Counted from the stretch's first letter, positions 8,680 through 18,831 are shown. The stretch: 64,000 nucleotides of DNA from Proteiniphilum propionicum (GCF_022267555.1 NZ_CP073586.1:2099501-2163500); one strand, 5' to 3'. Notes: generated from the letters alone by a model not told the origin. Numbers and translations are program-made.

Positions 8680-10446
8680 TTACCGGATGATTTTTATCTC
8701 ATCCGGAGCTTCAATCTCACTGGTCACTTTCCCGTTTGCCTGTTTCACATGTTTCACTTTTATAATGCCATACGGAGTTGGGTAAGTTCCTTCTGCATAT
8801 TGAAGATTACCGAGGTTGGGACGGATTTGTATCACTTTGGATCCCGACTCCATTACTTTGATTCCCAATACATGAGCCGTGAGCCAAGACGTGGGTCCGG
8901 AAGCCCATCCGTGACAAAGACTGCCCCGTAAACCGATGTAGCAATGGGCGCCTCCATCGGCGTGGATATCGAACTTGTCAGAGATGGATAACTGATCGAT
9001 TCTTGTTGCATTCACCCTTTCCGCATATACAAAGTTTTCCCAGAAGGTGGTGGCACCAAGGTCAAGCATTGCTCCCCAGTAGTCAGAAATGATGTCCATG
9101 GCCTCCTGATACTTCCCTGCTTTGGCCAGGGCTTCCAGCATGTAATACCCGTAGAAGGTGGCAAAATCGTTTGCTCCATCTTTAAGAATCACATCTGCCG
9201 CTTTTTTCGAAGGTATGAGATTCACCAGCGATAGTAGCGCTGCCGCCTGTTTGTTTCCCTGGTCGGATGGGGAGTGTTTCTTAAGTGCTTTGGCTGTAGT
9301 TGTGCATAGGTTTTTCAATTCCTGATCACCTAACCAGGTGGCAATATCGGCTCCAGCCTCCATGGTCAGCAAAGTAAGGGCCTGCAAGCCTGAATGGATT
9401 ACCGCTTCGTTTTCTGCTGTTGGCCAGTCCAGAAAACGGCCCCCATCCAGGTTTTCCTTTCCTCCTGAAACCCTGGATGTAATCTGGGGAATGAGTTTTT
9501 TGAGGTAGCTTTGTTGTGCTTTCAGATAAGCCATGTCACCCTGGTGTAAATAGTAGTCTCTGTGGAGAATGATCCACCAGAGCGAATAAGAGGAGATTCC
9601 GTTCATCCATCCTGGCAGAGGAGTGGTATCCCGGGCGAAGTCGAGACTCTTCCTCACTACTTCATTGTCTCCAAAAACGCTGTTGATGGTCATCACCTCA
9701 GGATGCATATCTCCTACCCAGACCAGCCGGTCACGTTTTATCCCGTCCCACAGGTAATCCTGCATGTTGAGGTGTACGGTATAGGCTCCCGTTTCCCAGA
9801 TTTTATTCAACCGTTCATCACTGGATTTGAATGATCCTAAGTAGGGGATATCCCGGTATCGCGCAATTGCCCTTACAGCTCGGAGAGGAAATTCTACCTC
9901 CTTATCCAGCAGGTCGATGCGTACAAAGCGAAAGCCCGAATTACCGATTTCAACGGTTCCCAACCAAGGTATTTCCAACGTGAAATCCCTCAGTGAGTGT
10001 TCGTTGGTGGCCGACTGCATCCCGGGGCGGCTGTTGTCGATGGCATCACTCATGGCTTCCGACACCGACTCCCCCAGGCGAACCCTGACCTTGATCGGTT
10101 TCTTTTCCCCCCTGATTGCTGCCGCGATCTCAATGCCTCCGTACAGTTCAGTACCGAAATCCAGCAAGACGGAAGCCTGTTTATCATCATCCGACCTGAG
10201 CATACACATTCCTGCACCGCTGGTTGAAAGTTGACCGTCAAAGCGGGTCAGGAGTGCTTCCGGTTTGATAACCTGCTTCCCTTCCGTATCTGATTGCCAG
10301 ATGATTTTTACGGGTGTTACATAACTTCTGATAATTTCATCCTGTCGCAGGTTCTGTTTAAATTGATTCTTCAGAATATTCAGCTGAGCAGTTGTATTGG
10401 TTGCAAGAGCAACGATTAGCGATAAAGTAATTAAGATTTTTTTCAT
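8680..10446 (-). CDS. Short GH78-like (alpha-L-rhamnosidase-related) six-hairpin enzyme, secreted
   Basis: The protein is 588 residues with a signal peptide (MKKILITLSLIVALATN...). After an N-terminal beta-sandwich (about 25-195) comes an (alpha/alpha)6 barrel containing DYLWDGIKRDRLVWVGD near residue 230, which corresponds to the conserved acidic Asp-rich segment of GH78. A C-terminal beta-sandwich follows (CHGWASGPTSWLTAHVLGI, then IRPNLGNLQYAEGTYPTPYG). It is much shorter than the 759-residue GH78 upstream because accessory N-terminal domains are absent. Probable role: trimming of a rhamnosylated oligosaccharide. An unsaturated-glycan or other six-hairpin activity cannot be excluded. Confidence 0.82.
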   Translation of the reverse strand: MKKILITLSLIVALATNTTAQLNILKNQFKQNLRQDEIIRSYVTPVKIIWQSDTEGKQVIKPEALLTRFDGQLSTSGAGMCMLRSDDDKQASVLLDFGTELYGGIEIAAAIRGEKKPIKVRVRLGESVSEAMSDAIDNSRPGMQSATNEHSLRDFTLEIPWLGTVEIGNSGFRFVRIDLLDKEVEFPLRAVRAIARYRDIPYLGSFKSSDERLNKIWETGAYTVHLNMQDYLWDGIKRDRLVWVGDMHPEVMTINSVFGDNEVVRKSLDFARDTTPLPGWMNGISSYSLWWIILHRDYYLHQGDMAYLKAQQSYLKKLIPQITSRVSGGKENLDGGRFLDWPTAENEAVIHSGLQALTLLTMEAGADIATWLGDQELKNLCTTTAKALKKHSPSDQGNKQAAALLSLVNLIPSKKAADVILKDGANDFATFYGYYMLEALAKAGKYQEAMDIISDYWGAMLDLGATTFWENFVYAERVNATRIDQLSISDKFDIHADGGAHCYIGLRGSLCHGWASGPTSWLTAHVLGIKVMESGSKVIQIRPNLGNLQYAEGTYPTPYGIIKVKHVKQANGKVTSEIEAPDEIKIIR

Positions 10447-10473
10447 AAAAAAGTTTCAAATGTACTGTTATAA

Positions 10474-11490
10474 TTAATGAATTGTTTGTTTATTGTATTT
10501 GAATGATGCTTCAAGCAAATCTTGCAAAGATCTAAAAAAGGATCCTCGATGGGAATGAATGTCCCATTTGTTGTTTTCAGCGGGTTTGTGAGATATTGAT
10601 CCGGCTGTGAACACTGCATCCAGGTGAATCATGCGATCGAATAAAAAACGAATTCGTACCGTTGTATTGCGGATAATGATATGGGAGGTATTGTGCGATA
10701 CGCCATAAGGCTGATCTTCCCGGTAATCGCGCCAATCGGACAACACGTGCGAAACGATGTGGTCTTTTGCTGTTGTGGTCAGGTAGTCGACCTACCTTTG
10801 CATTACATCGAAATATTCCACGATCAGCGAGTTGTCGCCGTAAAACTCGTAGTAGATAAACGGAAAAATAACGCTGGCGCTTCCCCATTCGGGGGAGTCC
10901 AGAAATCCGCCGTTAAAAACTACGTCTTCGGGAGCAATACTCGTCACCAGGCCGTTCGGCAACTGTGCATCGCGAATGTCCTGCATCAGAAAATCTGCTT
11001 CCTTTGCTGCCGCATTCAGGGCTTTTGTATCTTTTGTCAGGTTATAATAGGAGAGTAATCCCAGCATGCAGTATTTTCGGTCCCAAATATCCCAAGCGTT
11101 GAGATGACTATCAGGTGCATAGTTTCCTATATAACCGTCGGATGTTTGGGTGTCGATCAATCCGGCAGCAGCCCTTTTTAGGATTTCAGACAGTGTTTGA
11201 GCCGGTTTGTATTTATATGCGAGAACATCAGAGGTGAACCATTTTCCAAAAAATTCGCCTTGCCAACAACTGTGTCCGTCTCTTAAAGTAAATGGGTGAA
11301 TGAGTTTTTCGATATCCTGAGCAAGTATCCTGTTGTTATACGATAAGGTAAATTTATTCCCCATATACCCCATAATTTCTGTAGAATGGGAAGCATGTAA
11401 CTTGTCGGAGACAACCGGTCTGACAGGATTCTCTGCAACCATTACCTGGCTTAATAATGCTGTTATCAAAAAGAAGTATTTTATTTGCAT
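10474..11490 (-). pseudogene. Chimeric pseudogene: GH127-type N-terminus joined to a GH78 fragment
   Basis: Residues 1 to about 170 (signal peptide, MGYMGNKFTLSYNNRI, HSCWQGEFFGKWF, SDGYIGNYAPDS, WDIWDRKYCMLGLL) look like the start of a GH127-type beta-L-arabinofuranosidase. From about 10980 downward the same frame continues as a GH78 rhamnosidase core: QLPNGLVTSIAPEDVVF, FLDSPEWGSASVIFPF, YYEFYGDNSL. A TAG stop at 10792-10794 replaces the usual aromatic codon. The frame then resumes VDYL, HIVSHVLSDWRDY and SHNTSH before similarity fades. Two unrelated families joined in frame and then truncated point to recombination between neighbouring glycosidase genes followed by decay. Confidence 0.8.
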
Positions 11491-11563
11491 TTTTTAGTTA
11501 AAACCATGACTTAATAACTTGGTAAGATTATCGACGGTGATGGCGTCTGATAAGCGCTGTAGA

Positions 11564-13843
11564 TTATCTCTTTACCATAAAAATCCAATTCCCCGAACCA
11601 ATATTATCTATGACAGAGAAATCCCCCTGCTTTCGATAGGAAATGGGGTTGTTGTCTTTACTTATGACCTGTTTTACCGAATAGAAGGGGAGATAGATAT
11701 CCGCGGTGGTGTTGGCCGGAATGCTTACCTCGAGCCGGAATGATTGGTCCGGGTTGTTTGTAAAACTAACCTGGACATTGCCCCGGATTGTCGGGAGTTT
11801 GATTTCGGCATGTTCGAGCTTTGAGGGTTGGGGTTTGATTCTGATCTTTTTGAATCCCGGCTCAAGAGGTTCTATCCCCATCAGCTTGCGCGGAATCAGG
11901 TTTGCAGGAGCTGCTCCCCATGCATGGCTCCAGTCCTGGTTGGGTTTATATTTATTGTCCCATGCTTCCATTGTAATGGTGGAGCCGGCACGGATCATAT
12001 TGTACCAGCTTCGTTCACCTGTGGAAGTAAGTAGCTGCAGCCCATATCCGGCATCATGAGCGTTATATATGCCATCGAGAAGGAACTGGGATCCATATAC
12101 ACTGCAAGCCATCCCTCGTGAGCGGATAAATTCCAACACACTATTGATATGTTTTTCGGAAATCAATCCGAACGCAAGAGGAAACATGTTCGCGTGAAGT
12201 GACACGTGATCAGTGCCGATGCCGTCGATATACACACCTCTCTTTTTATCAAAAAGACGTTCATTGAATGATTGTTTAAGTTGTTTAGCCCGTTCGCTGT
12301 AAAACTTTTGATCACTTGCTTTTCCCAACACTTCGGCAATACGTGCCATTAGTGTTAATGCCTTGTAGTGGAATGAATTAACCACTGTGTTGATATCGGT
12401 AAAGACAAATCCGTCGGTTTCTCCTCCTTCTTCCTTTTCCAGACCTAAAATACCGGTATGCGGCCAGTCAACAATATCACGCAATTGTCCTTTGAAGTGT
12501 ATTGATTCCAATACTTCAGGTGTTACCTTTCCGGTACGAGTACTTATGAAGCCCTCTTCGTCTGCAAGCATGGTTAATGTTTTGGCTTTTAGATCTTCAT
12601 AATAATACTCTATGGATTGTCTGTTTCCGGTAAACATAAAATCTTCCCATGCCATAAGAACGGATTGAAGTATCCATTCCGTTGGCCAGGTTGGCTTTCT
12701 AATCAGATATTCGTGTGTATATCTTGCCATGCTGTATTCGCGGGCCACACAGTAATGCGACAATTGGTTTATCAGAGCATCAGCCTCATAGGGGATTCTT
12801 TCCCGATCCCCATCAATATATACACCCAGAAATGATGTGGCTTTTATGGAATATTTACTAATATCCCATATCTTATTCAATATACTATCTGAACTGTGAA
12901 AGTATGAGTCGTGCTCGTTAAAGGGATAGAAAGCTGTTTCCCTTATCACGTCTTTTTCCTCCATGGCGTGGTTATAGTTCTCAATCTCACAGTAACGAAA
13001 GGGAGTAACCTCACCAATATATTCGGGAATCAGCACTGCTTGAGATCCGGTATTTCGTTTGTCGGGACCAATAGCAATCACATAGGTATTCCACCCTTGT
13101 TGAGGCTTCACCTTATAATTTGAATAACGTAGAGAACCTCCTGGAGATCGGTCTATCCTGCCGTTTTTCATCGACTCTCCTAAATGAATATGTACACTGT
13201 CGGTGCCGGTTTTGGAGAATAGGTTGACTCGCAATCTCCCGAAAGATGCTTTCCCGAAGTCTGCAAAATAGCAGTTTTCATCCACCATTACAAGTCGGGT
13301 AGGATAATCATCCTTTTTTTGGATGGGATATCTGTCTGTGAAATAATTTGTGAGAGATTCGGCTGTCTTGAAACATGCAATGTAGGAAAAAGCAGACTCC
13401 CGATCGTGATTATCCCACGTCTTTGCCTTCCAGTAATAGATTGTGCCTGGACTAAGTTGTTTCCCCTTGTAAGGAATATTAATTGACTGTGCGCTGTTTA
13501 TTTTACCTGTATCCCACAGATCTGCGGAATCACGCGCCAATAACTCTTTGTCGGATGCAACAAGTATCCGGTAGGAATTTTGTTTCGTGTTGTTTGTCCC
13601 GGAGGAGACTATCCACCCGAAGACAGGGTGAGAGGTCCTTATTTCGGTAAATTGGTAATTTTCTTTTTGTGTTATGGCATCACCAAGTATTGTTGATACG
13701 GGGTATCCGTTTAAATATACTTGTTCCGGATGTGCCAGCAAATTAACTGTTAAGCCGTATGGAGATGATTCCTCTTGGCCGCTGACTTGCAAACAAACCG
13801 ATAAAAATACAATGAATAATAAAATATTTTTTCTGATGTACAT
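11564..13843 (-). CDS. GH78 alpha-L-rhamnosidase, secreted
   Basis: This 759-residue protein has a signal peptide, an N-terminal fibronectin-like segment (SYRILVAS, PGTIYYWKAKTWD), a beta-sandwich (about 165-290), and the catalytic (alpha/alpha)6 barrel with VYIDGDRERIPYEAD at about 348. That is the acidic motif of this GH78 subgroup. The C-terminal sandwich has AHAWGAAPANLIPR and IRIKPQPSKLEHAEIKLPTIRG, both typical of the family. The enzyme should release L-rhamnose, which RhaT, RhaA and RhaB would then take up and phosphorylate. It starts 7 bp after the AraC gene's stop, so the two are very likely co-transcribed. Confidence 0.9.
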   Translation of the reverse strand: MYIRKNILLFIVFLSVCLQVSGQEESSPYGLTVNLLAHPEQVYLNGYPVSTILGDAITQKENYQFTEIRTSHPVFGWIVSSGTNNTKQNSYRILVASDKELLARDSADLWDTGKINSAQSINIPYKGKQLSPGTIYYWKAKTWDNHDRESAFSYIACFKTAESLTNYFTDRYPIQKKDDYPTRLVMVDENCYFADFGKASFGRLRVNLFSKTGTDSVHIHLGESMKNGRIDRSPGGSLRYSNYKVKPQQGWNTYVIAIGPDKRNTGSQAVLIPEYIGEVTPFRYCEIENYNHAMEEKDVIRETAFYPFNEHDSYFHSSDSILNKIWDISKYSIKATSFLGVYIDGDRERIPYEADALINQLSHYCVAREYSMARYTHEYLIRKPTWPTEWILQSVLMAWEDFMFTGNRQSIEYYYEDLKAKTLTMLADEEGFISTRTGKVTPEVLESIHFKGQLRDIVDWPHTGILGLEKEEGGETDGFVFTDINTVVNSFHYKALTLMARIAEVLGKASDQKFYSERAKQLKQSFNERLFDKKRGVYIDGIGTDHVSLHANMFPLAFGLISEKHINSVLEFIRSRGMACSVYGSQFLLDGIYNAHDAGYGLQLLTSTGERSWYNMIRAGSTITMEAWDNKYKPNQDWSHAWGAAPANLIPRKLMGIEPLEPGFKKIRIKPQPSKLEHAEIKLPTIRGNVQVSFTNNPDQSFRLEVSIPANTTADIYLPFYSVKQVISKDNNPISYRKQGDFSVIDNIGSGNWIFMVKR

Positions 13844-13850
13844 GAAATTT

Positions 13851-14747
13851 CTATTTTACTCTTCCTGAATTTCTGTATTCCAGAGGAGTGGAGCCGACTC
13901 TTTTCTTGAAGAAAGATAAAAAATATTCATAAGAACTGAAGTTCAACTCATAAGAGATCTCTTTTATTGAAAAGTCGGTTTCTGTCAATAACTCCTTGGC
14001 CTTTTTTAATTTTAACTCCTGAAAGTATTGCGCCGGAGCATATCCGGTGTATTCTTTAAAAGCTTTTCTGAACAGAGAGTAGCTTATTCCCAGATTATTG
14101 GCGATGCCTTTGATATCTATATTTTTATGAATATTTTCGAGCATTATTACCTTTGCCCGTTCTATCTTTTGGGCTTTATCCTTTGTTTCGAAGTTTTTGT
14201 TTTGAGCTAACGACAGTATAGTCCCTAAAATATTGAAAGCAATACCAGCCAAATTTTGCTGAGCTGCCGTTTTATCTTCTTTTGCCACTTTTATGGCAGT
14301 CGAGAACAGGTTTACAAGATCTTCATTAACACCAACATCGAGAACTTGATTTGAGGGTGATATGAACCCATTCTCAACTATATTATCGATAATTCTGCCT
14401 TCAAAGCCGATATAATACTCATTCCATCCGGTATCTTTCAAAGGACAATAGGTATGCCATTGCCCAGGAAACAGAATAATAGCCTGTCCTTTGGTTATAT
14501 TGACTTTTTTTGTGGCCTCTGAATTAAATGTGCCTTTGCCTTTGCTGATGTAAACAATCTGATATTCAGATAAAATGCGCCCTTTGTCGGGACTGAAATA
14601 GTAGCTTTTGGGGTGATCTGTGGATGGATACTGTGTGTGTGGAGCTATCGGTTGAAAACCAACGGTATTGATCGTAAGCCCGAATTTTTTGTCCCTTTCG
14701 CTGACCAACAGGTATTTAAAGTCGATACCGAAATCATTATATCTCAT
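13851..14747 (-). CDS. AraC-family transcriptional regulator of the rhamnose locus
   Basis: The 298-residue protein has an N-terminal cupin-like sensor (ITKGQAIILFPGQWHTY near residue 80) and a C-terminal pair of helix-turn-helix motifs (IKGIANNLGISYSLFRKAF and FSIKEISYELNFSSYEYFLSFFKKR, ending TPLEYR), the standard AraC/XylS arrangement. It sits between rhaT and the GH78 gene on the same strand, so it is positioned to sense rhamnose or a rhamnoside and activate the locus. B. thetaiotaomicron also controls rhamnose use through an AraC-type RhaR, but orthology is not demonstrated here. Confidence 0.9.
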   Translation of the reverse strand: MRYNDFGIDFKYLLVSERDKKFGLTINTVGFQPIAPHTQYPSTDHPKSYYFSPDKGRILSEYQIVYISKGKGTFNSEATKKVNITKGQAIILFPGQWHTYCPLKDTGWNEYYIGFEGRIIDNIVENGFISPSNQVLDVGVNEDLVNLFSTAIKVAKEDKTAAQQNLAGIAFNILGTILSLAQNKNFETKDKAQKIERAKVIMLENIHKNIDIKGIANNLGISYSLFRKAFKEYTGYAPAQYFQELKLKKAKELLTETDFSIKEISYELNFSSYEYFLSFFKKRVGSTPLEYRNSGRVK

Positions 14748-14918
14748 GGACTTTCTGTTTAAGTTTGCATAAATTATTGTTTAAGTGAGTAAATATACTA
14801 AAATTATTAAAACAAACCATAATGCAGCAGACTTCACTTATGATATTTTCAGTCAAAGCCGCATTATGTACATTCTATAAACCCAAGGAGGATAAAAAAC
14901 ACTTCAAATGAATAACAT

Positions 14919-15947
14919 TTAAAATAAATTTGGTATCACCAGAGAAAGGATCAATATCGCCATGCCCAAAGCTAAAAAAGTGATGGCTTTTTTTCCTGCT
15001 CCTTTCCACTCCTTCAGGATAATGCCCCAGACATTGCTGAAAACCACGTTCAACGACATAAGGATACTCCATGAAAAGGCCATCATTACACCATTGGGTT
15101 CGAAGAAACTTTGTCCCATCCCCAAACCGAAAAATTGGGAGTACCAAAGTAACCCCGCCAATGCACAAAACAGAAAATTGTTTACCAAAACATTTGTTGA
15201 TGAACGTTTTATTTCTCCTCCGGTTTTGTTTTTCCGGTTCATATAGAGGCAATAGATGAGATTGGTTATAAATCCACCGAGAGTGACCAATAAAGTAACC
15301 GGGTTCTGTGCAAACAGCTGCCTTGCTCCCGCAGCAATGGATGCCTCTTTTACGGGTATTCCGGCGCTTAAACCCAAGCTGAAACAGGCACTCATTATAC
15401 CAGATAGCAATGCTATGAGAAGTCCTTTCTTCAGTGCAAAATCTTTGATCGCTTTCTTTCGTTCTTCTTCCGGCATATTTTTAGAACGTAAACTTCCTGC
15501 ATAGCCTACCAACGCAATACCTGCCAATGTAACGGCAACAGCCAGCAGCAAGATCAATCCCTTTGGAGAGAGTAGGTCGGTTCCTGTCAATAATGCCGGT
15601 ATTAGGGTTCCGAAAGCGGCACAAGTGCCCAGTGCAACCGATTGTCCGAGTGCGATTCCCAGATAGCGCATGCTCAACCCGAAAGTCAATCCTCCGATTC
15701 CCCATAGCATGCCATATCCGATTGTCTGCCACGATGCAGCCGGATTGGAGGTGTATATTTCAATCAATTCGGGCAGAGAGTTGGCAATGATTGCTCCCAA
15801 AAAAGGAAAAATCAACCATGCAAAAACTCCCTGTGTTAACCAGAAGTTTTCCCAGGACCACTCCTTGATCTTATTGATGGGGACGTATGAGCTTGATTGG
15901 CCCATACTTCCCACAGCAATAATCAGTAAACCCAAAATTATATTCAT
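14919..15947 (-). CDS. rhaT: L-rhamnose/H+ symporter RhaT
   Basis: This 342-residue, about ten-helix membrane protein matches RhaT from its start (GLLIIAVGSMGQSSSYVPI) through WSWENFWLTQGVFAWL and GIALGQSVALGTCAAFG, to the C-terminal GMGQSFFEPNGVMMAFSW. RhaT brings L-rhamnose across the inner membrane with a proton. It starts 3 bp after the rhaA stop and is followed by a 170-bp gap before the AraC gene, in which no promoter fitting the Bacteroidetes consensus was found. Length is normal for the family. Confidence 0.95.
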   Translation of the reverse strand: MNIILGLLIIAVGSMGQSSSYVPINKIKEWSWENFWLTQGVFAWLIFPFLGAIIANSLPELIEIYTSNPAASWQTIGYGMLWGIGGLTFGLSMRYLGIALGQSVALGTCAAFGTLIPALLTGTDLLSPKGLILLLAVAVTLAGIALVGYAGSLRSKNMPEEERKKAIKDFALKKGLLIALLSGIMSACFSLGLSAGIPVKEASIAAGARQLFAQNPVTLLVTLGGFITNLIYCLYMNRKNKTGGEIKRSSTNVLVNNFLFCALAGLLWYSQFFGLGMGQSFFEPNGVMMAFSWSILMSLNVVFSNVWGIILKEWKGAGKKAITFLALGMAILILSLVIPNLF

Positions 15948-15950
15948 TGT

Positions 15951-17216
15951 TTAATTTCTTTTAGATGTTACCTGATTTTCATACTCTTGAATCTCTTTGA
16001 TGTATGCATCACTTACCGGAACATCCTGTTGCAGGCAATAATAGTTATATACTGCACTCCATGGCATCGACTTCAGTTCTTCAAACCAGGCCAAACGTTC
16101 AAAATTCTTATTCCGGGTTTCCAGTTCGACTAATTTTGGGGTCGGTTCAAGAAGCGCTTGCAACATGGCTTTCTGTGTAGAGCGGATCCCTGCTACGTAT
16201 GCACCTATACGATTGATAGATGCATCGAAATAGTCGAGTCCAACGTGAACACGGTTGATATGCCCTGAACGAACAATCTCTTGAGATAAAGCCAGCAGCT
16301 CATCGCTTAGAATAACCACGTGATCGCTGTCCCACCGTTCAGGACGACTTACATGCAGATTTAGTTCGGGAACAAAGAGCAGCATGGAAGATATTTTATC
16401 TGAGATCACCTCGGTCGGGTGGAAGTGTCCGGCATCCAGAGTCAGCATCATGTTGTTTTTAACAGCATAGCCCATATAGAATTCGTGTGAACCCACTACA
16501 TAACTCTCGCTTCCAATGCCAAAGAGCTTGCACTCGATACAATCTTTCAGATAATCGGTGCTGATTTTTTCTGCTAAAACTTCATCAAGCGACTCCTGTA
16601 AAAGTCTTCTGTGTTCGTAGCGGGAAACAGTTTTATCTTTTTCTCCGTCCGGAATCCATATATTATGAATACAGGGATCACCCTGCTGACGTCCTATCTC
16701 CGCTGCAATTTTTCTACACCGGCGTAAATGTTCTTTCCAGAATCCCCTGATCTCAGGATCAAAATCTGAAAGAGTATAACCGCTATTTGATTTCTTGTGT
16801 GAAAAAAAAGTTGAGTTAAAGTCCAGCTTTACTCCTTTTTCTTTTGCCCAATCTATCCAGCTCTGAAAATGCTTTGGTTCAATCTTATCGCGATCAACAA
16901 ATTCGTTGCCAAAATCACCATATGTAGCGTGTAGGCTTATTCTGTGTTTTCCCGGGATAAGTGAAAGCACTTTTTCGAGGTCACTCCTTAACTCACTTAT
17001 AGTGCGCGCTTTTCCCGGATAGTTGCCGGTAGTCTGGATACCCCCGGTCAATTCCCCGTCTGGATTTTCAAACCCCGATACATCATCAGCCTGCCAGCAA
17101 TGTATCGAAATTGATTGATTGTTTAACTTTTCGATGGCATTATCAATATCCACTCCCAATGATGCATATTGTGCCTTGGCATCCTCATATGCTTTTCTGA
17201 TCTGTTCTCCTTGCAT
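15951..17216 (-). CDS. rhaA: L-rhamnose isomerase
   Basis: The 421-residue protein is a full-length RhaA. HCWQADDVSGFE lies near residue 40, GGIQTTGNYPGKAR follows, and the metal-binding barrel strands carry KLDFNSTFFSHKKS, CIHNIWIPDGEKD, LTLDAGHFHPTE and RPERWDSDHVV. It converts L-rhamnose to L-rhamnulose in the cytoplasm using divalent metal ions. Its product is the substrate of RhaB, encoded upstream. The rhaB-rhaA gap is 130 bp and the rhaA-rhaT gap only 3 bp. Confidence 0.97.
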   Translation of the reverse strand: MQGEQIRKAYEDAKAQYASLGVDIDNAIEKLNNQSISIHCWQADDVSGFENPDGELTGGIQTTGNYPGKARTISELRSDLEKVLSLIPGKHRISLHATYGDFGNEFVDRDKIEPKHFQSWIDWAKEKGVKLDFNSTFFSHKKSNSGYTLSDFDPEIRGFWKEHLRRCRKIAAEIGRQQGDPCIHNIWIPDGEKDKTVSRYEHRRLLQESLDEVLAEKISTDYLKDCIECKLFGIGSESYVVGSHEFYMGYAVKNNMMLTLDAGHFHPTEVISDKISSMLLFVPELNLHVSRPERWDSDHVVILSDELLALSQEIVRSGHINRVHVGLDYFDASINRIGAYVAGIRSTQKAMLQALLEPTPKLVELETRNKNFERLAWFEELKSMPWSAVYNYYCLQQDVPVSDAYIKEIQEYENQVTSKRN

Positions 17217-17346
17217 GATTATTTGACATTAAATAAAATCGTTCATATCTCCTTATGAACTTTCGTATGTGTAATTATGACAACTATAATGCACAAGCAA
17301 TGTGTTATACTTACTTGTATATATTGGTAACTAATACTGGTGAAAC

Positions 17347-18831
17347 TTAAATCTCTTTATATACATTCAGATAGCTTTGATAGCTTTCATTCCATAATTC
17401 TGCCTCTGAGGGTTCAAATACTTCAAGATCTGAAGAGTTGCTGACTATGCGCCGTATCTCAGTTTTATTTTTAACCAGTCCCGCTGCCTTAGCCTGCATA
17501 AGAATGTTCCCGATAGCTGTTGCCTCCGATGGGCCAGCAACTACCGGCTTATTTATGGCATTGGCAGTAAATGAATTAAGCATGTTGTTTTTTGAGCCAC
17601 CGCCAATAATATGTAGCTTCTCTATAGGGAAATTGGCCAACTCCTGAAGATTCTGTAACACCTGTTTATACCTGAATGCCAGGCTTTCGTATATGCAGCG
17701 TGCAATCTCCCCCATGGATGCCGGTACATATTGACCGGTTTGCCTGCAATACTCCTGAATAGATTCCACCATAGATGATGGGCTTGTGAAACAAGGTGAA
17801 TCTGGATTGATAAAGCATTTGAAAGGTGTAGACTGTTTTGCTGCATTAACAATTTCTGGATAGGTAACAGGATCTTCTTTTTCCCATTCCTTTTTACACT
17901 GTTCAATCAACCACATGCCACAAATATTCTTTAGTAGGCGGATTGAACCGTCGGCACCTCCTTCGTTCGTGAAATTAAGTGCATAGGTCTCTTTGTTGAT
18001 AACCGGTTTTTCAGATTCAATACCCATTAACGACCAGGTGCCTGAACTTAAATAGGCAAAGTGCTTATTATCTGCCGGGACAGCCAGTACTGCTGAAGCG
18101 GTATCGTGACCGGCAACAGCAATGACCGAGATATTCTGCAGCCCGGTTAAACGCTGTACAGATGATGATATCTTTCCAATCTCTGTTCCTGAGAAAACGA
18201 CAGGAGCAAACCGATCTTTGGATAGTTTTACTGCTTCAAGCAGTGAAGTGTCGAATTCTTTGGAGTAGGGGTTTACCATTTGCGAAGTGGAAGCAATTGT
18301 GTATTCCGTCACCATTTCTCCTGTTAACAGATAGGACAATGCATCAGGCATAAATAGTATCTTGTCAATAACAGGGTAAATTGAAGAATTTTGTCTCAGT
18401 TGGGTGTCTAATTGAAAGAGAGTATTAAAGTCCATAATTTGTATCCCCGTCTTTCTGTACACCTCTTCTTTTGGTATTTTTGAGAAAAAATGTTCCGGTG
18501 CTCCAAAAGTATGATTGTCGCGGTAGCTGTAAGGCATCCGTAACGGCTCTCCATCCTTTCCGAAACAAACGAAATCTACTCCCCAAGTGTCGATACCAAG
18601 AGACATAATTGGTAAATGCTCAGATTCAACCTCTTGCAGCGATGTTATAATTTGTTGATACTGATGGAGAAGATCCCAATGCAAACGGCCATTCATTTCG
18701 ATTATAGGATTGGGAAAACGCCTGATCTCCTTCAATTGCAGACTTTCATCCTGAATAGTTCCCAATATGGCTCTTCCGCTGCTGGCGCCAATGTCTATGG
18801 CTAAAAAAGATGTTAACTTTCCTCTGTTCAT
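17347..18831 (-). CDS. rhaB: Rhamnulokinase (FGGY family)
   Basis: This 494-residue FGGY kinase starts with the ATP-binding strand FLAIDIGASSGRAILG, has LGIDTWGVDFVCFG near residue 90, VIAVAGHDTASAV and YLSSGTWSLMG in the middle, and HIIGGGSKNNMLN near the C-terminus. It phosphorylates L-rhamnulose to L-rhamnulose-1-phosphate. The frame can be extended to a GTG at 18870, but the promoter -7 element occupies 18870-18877, so the ATG at 18831 is chosen. It is the first gene of the locus. No rhamnulose-1-phosphate aldolase gene follows it. Confidence 0.95.
   Translation of the reverse strand: MNRGKLTSFLAIDIGASSGRAILGTIQDESLQLKEIRRFPNPIIEMNGRLHWDLLHQYQQIITSLQEVESEHLPIMSLGIDTWGVDFVCFGKDGEPLRMPYSYRDNHTFGAPEHFFSKIPKEEVYRKTGIQIMDFNTLFQLDTQLRQNSSIYPVIDKILFMPDALSYLLTGEMVTEYTIASTSQMVNPYSKEFDTSLLEAVKLSKDRFAPVVFSGTEIGKISSSVQRLTGLQNISVIAVAGHDTASAVLAVPADNKHFAYLSSGTWSLMGIESEKPVINKETYALNFTNEGGADGSIRLLKNICGMWLIEQCKKEWEKEDPVTYPEIVNAAKQSTPFKCFINPDSPCFTSPSSMVESIQEYCRQTGQYVPASMGEIARCIYESLAFRYKQVLQNLQELANFPIEKLHIIGGGSKNNMLNSFTANAINKPVVAGPSEATAIGNILMQAKAAGLVKNKTEIRRIVSNSSDLEVFEPSEAELWNESYQSYLNVYKEI

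Noticed and set aside
10792-10794. Possible recoding of the TAG stop in the chimeric glycosidase
   Set aside because: Sequence after the stop loses family similarity within about 35 codons, and the gene is already a fusion of two families, so ordinary pseudogene decay is simpler than amber readthrough.
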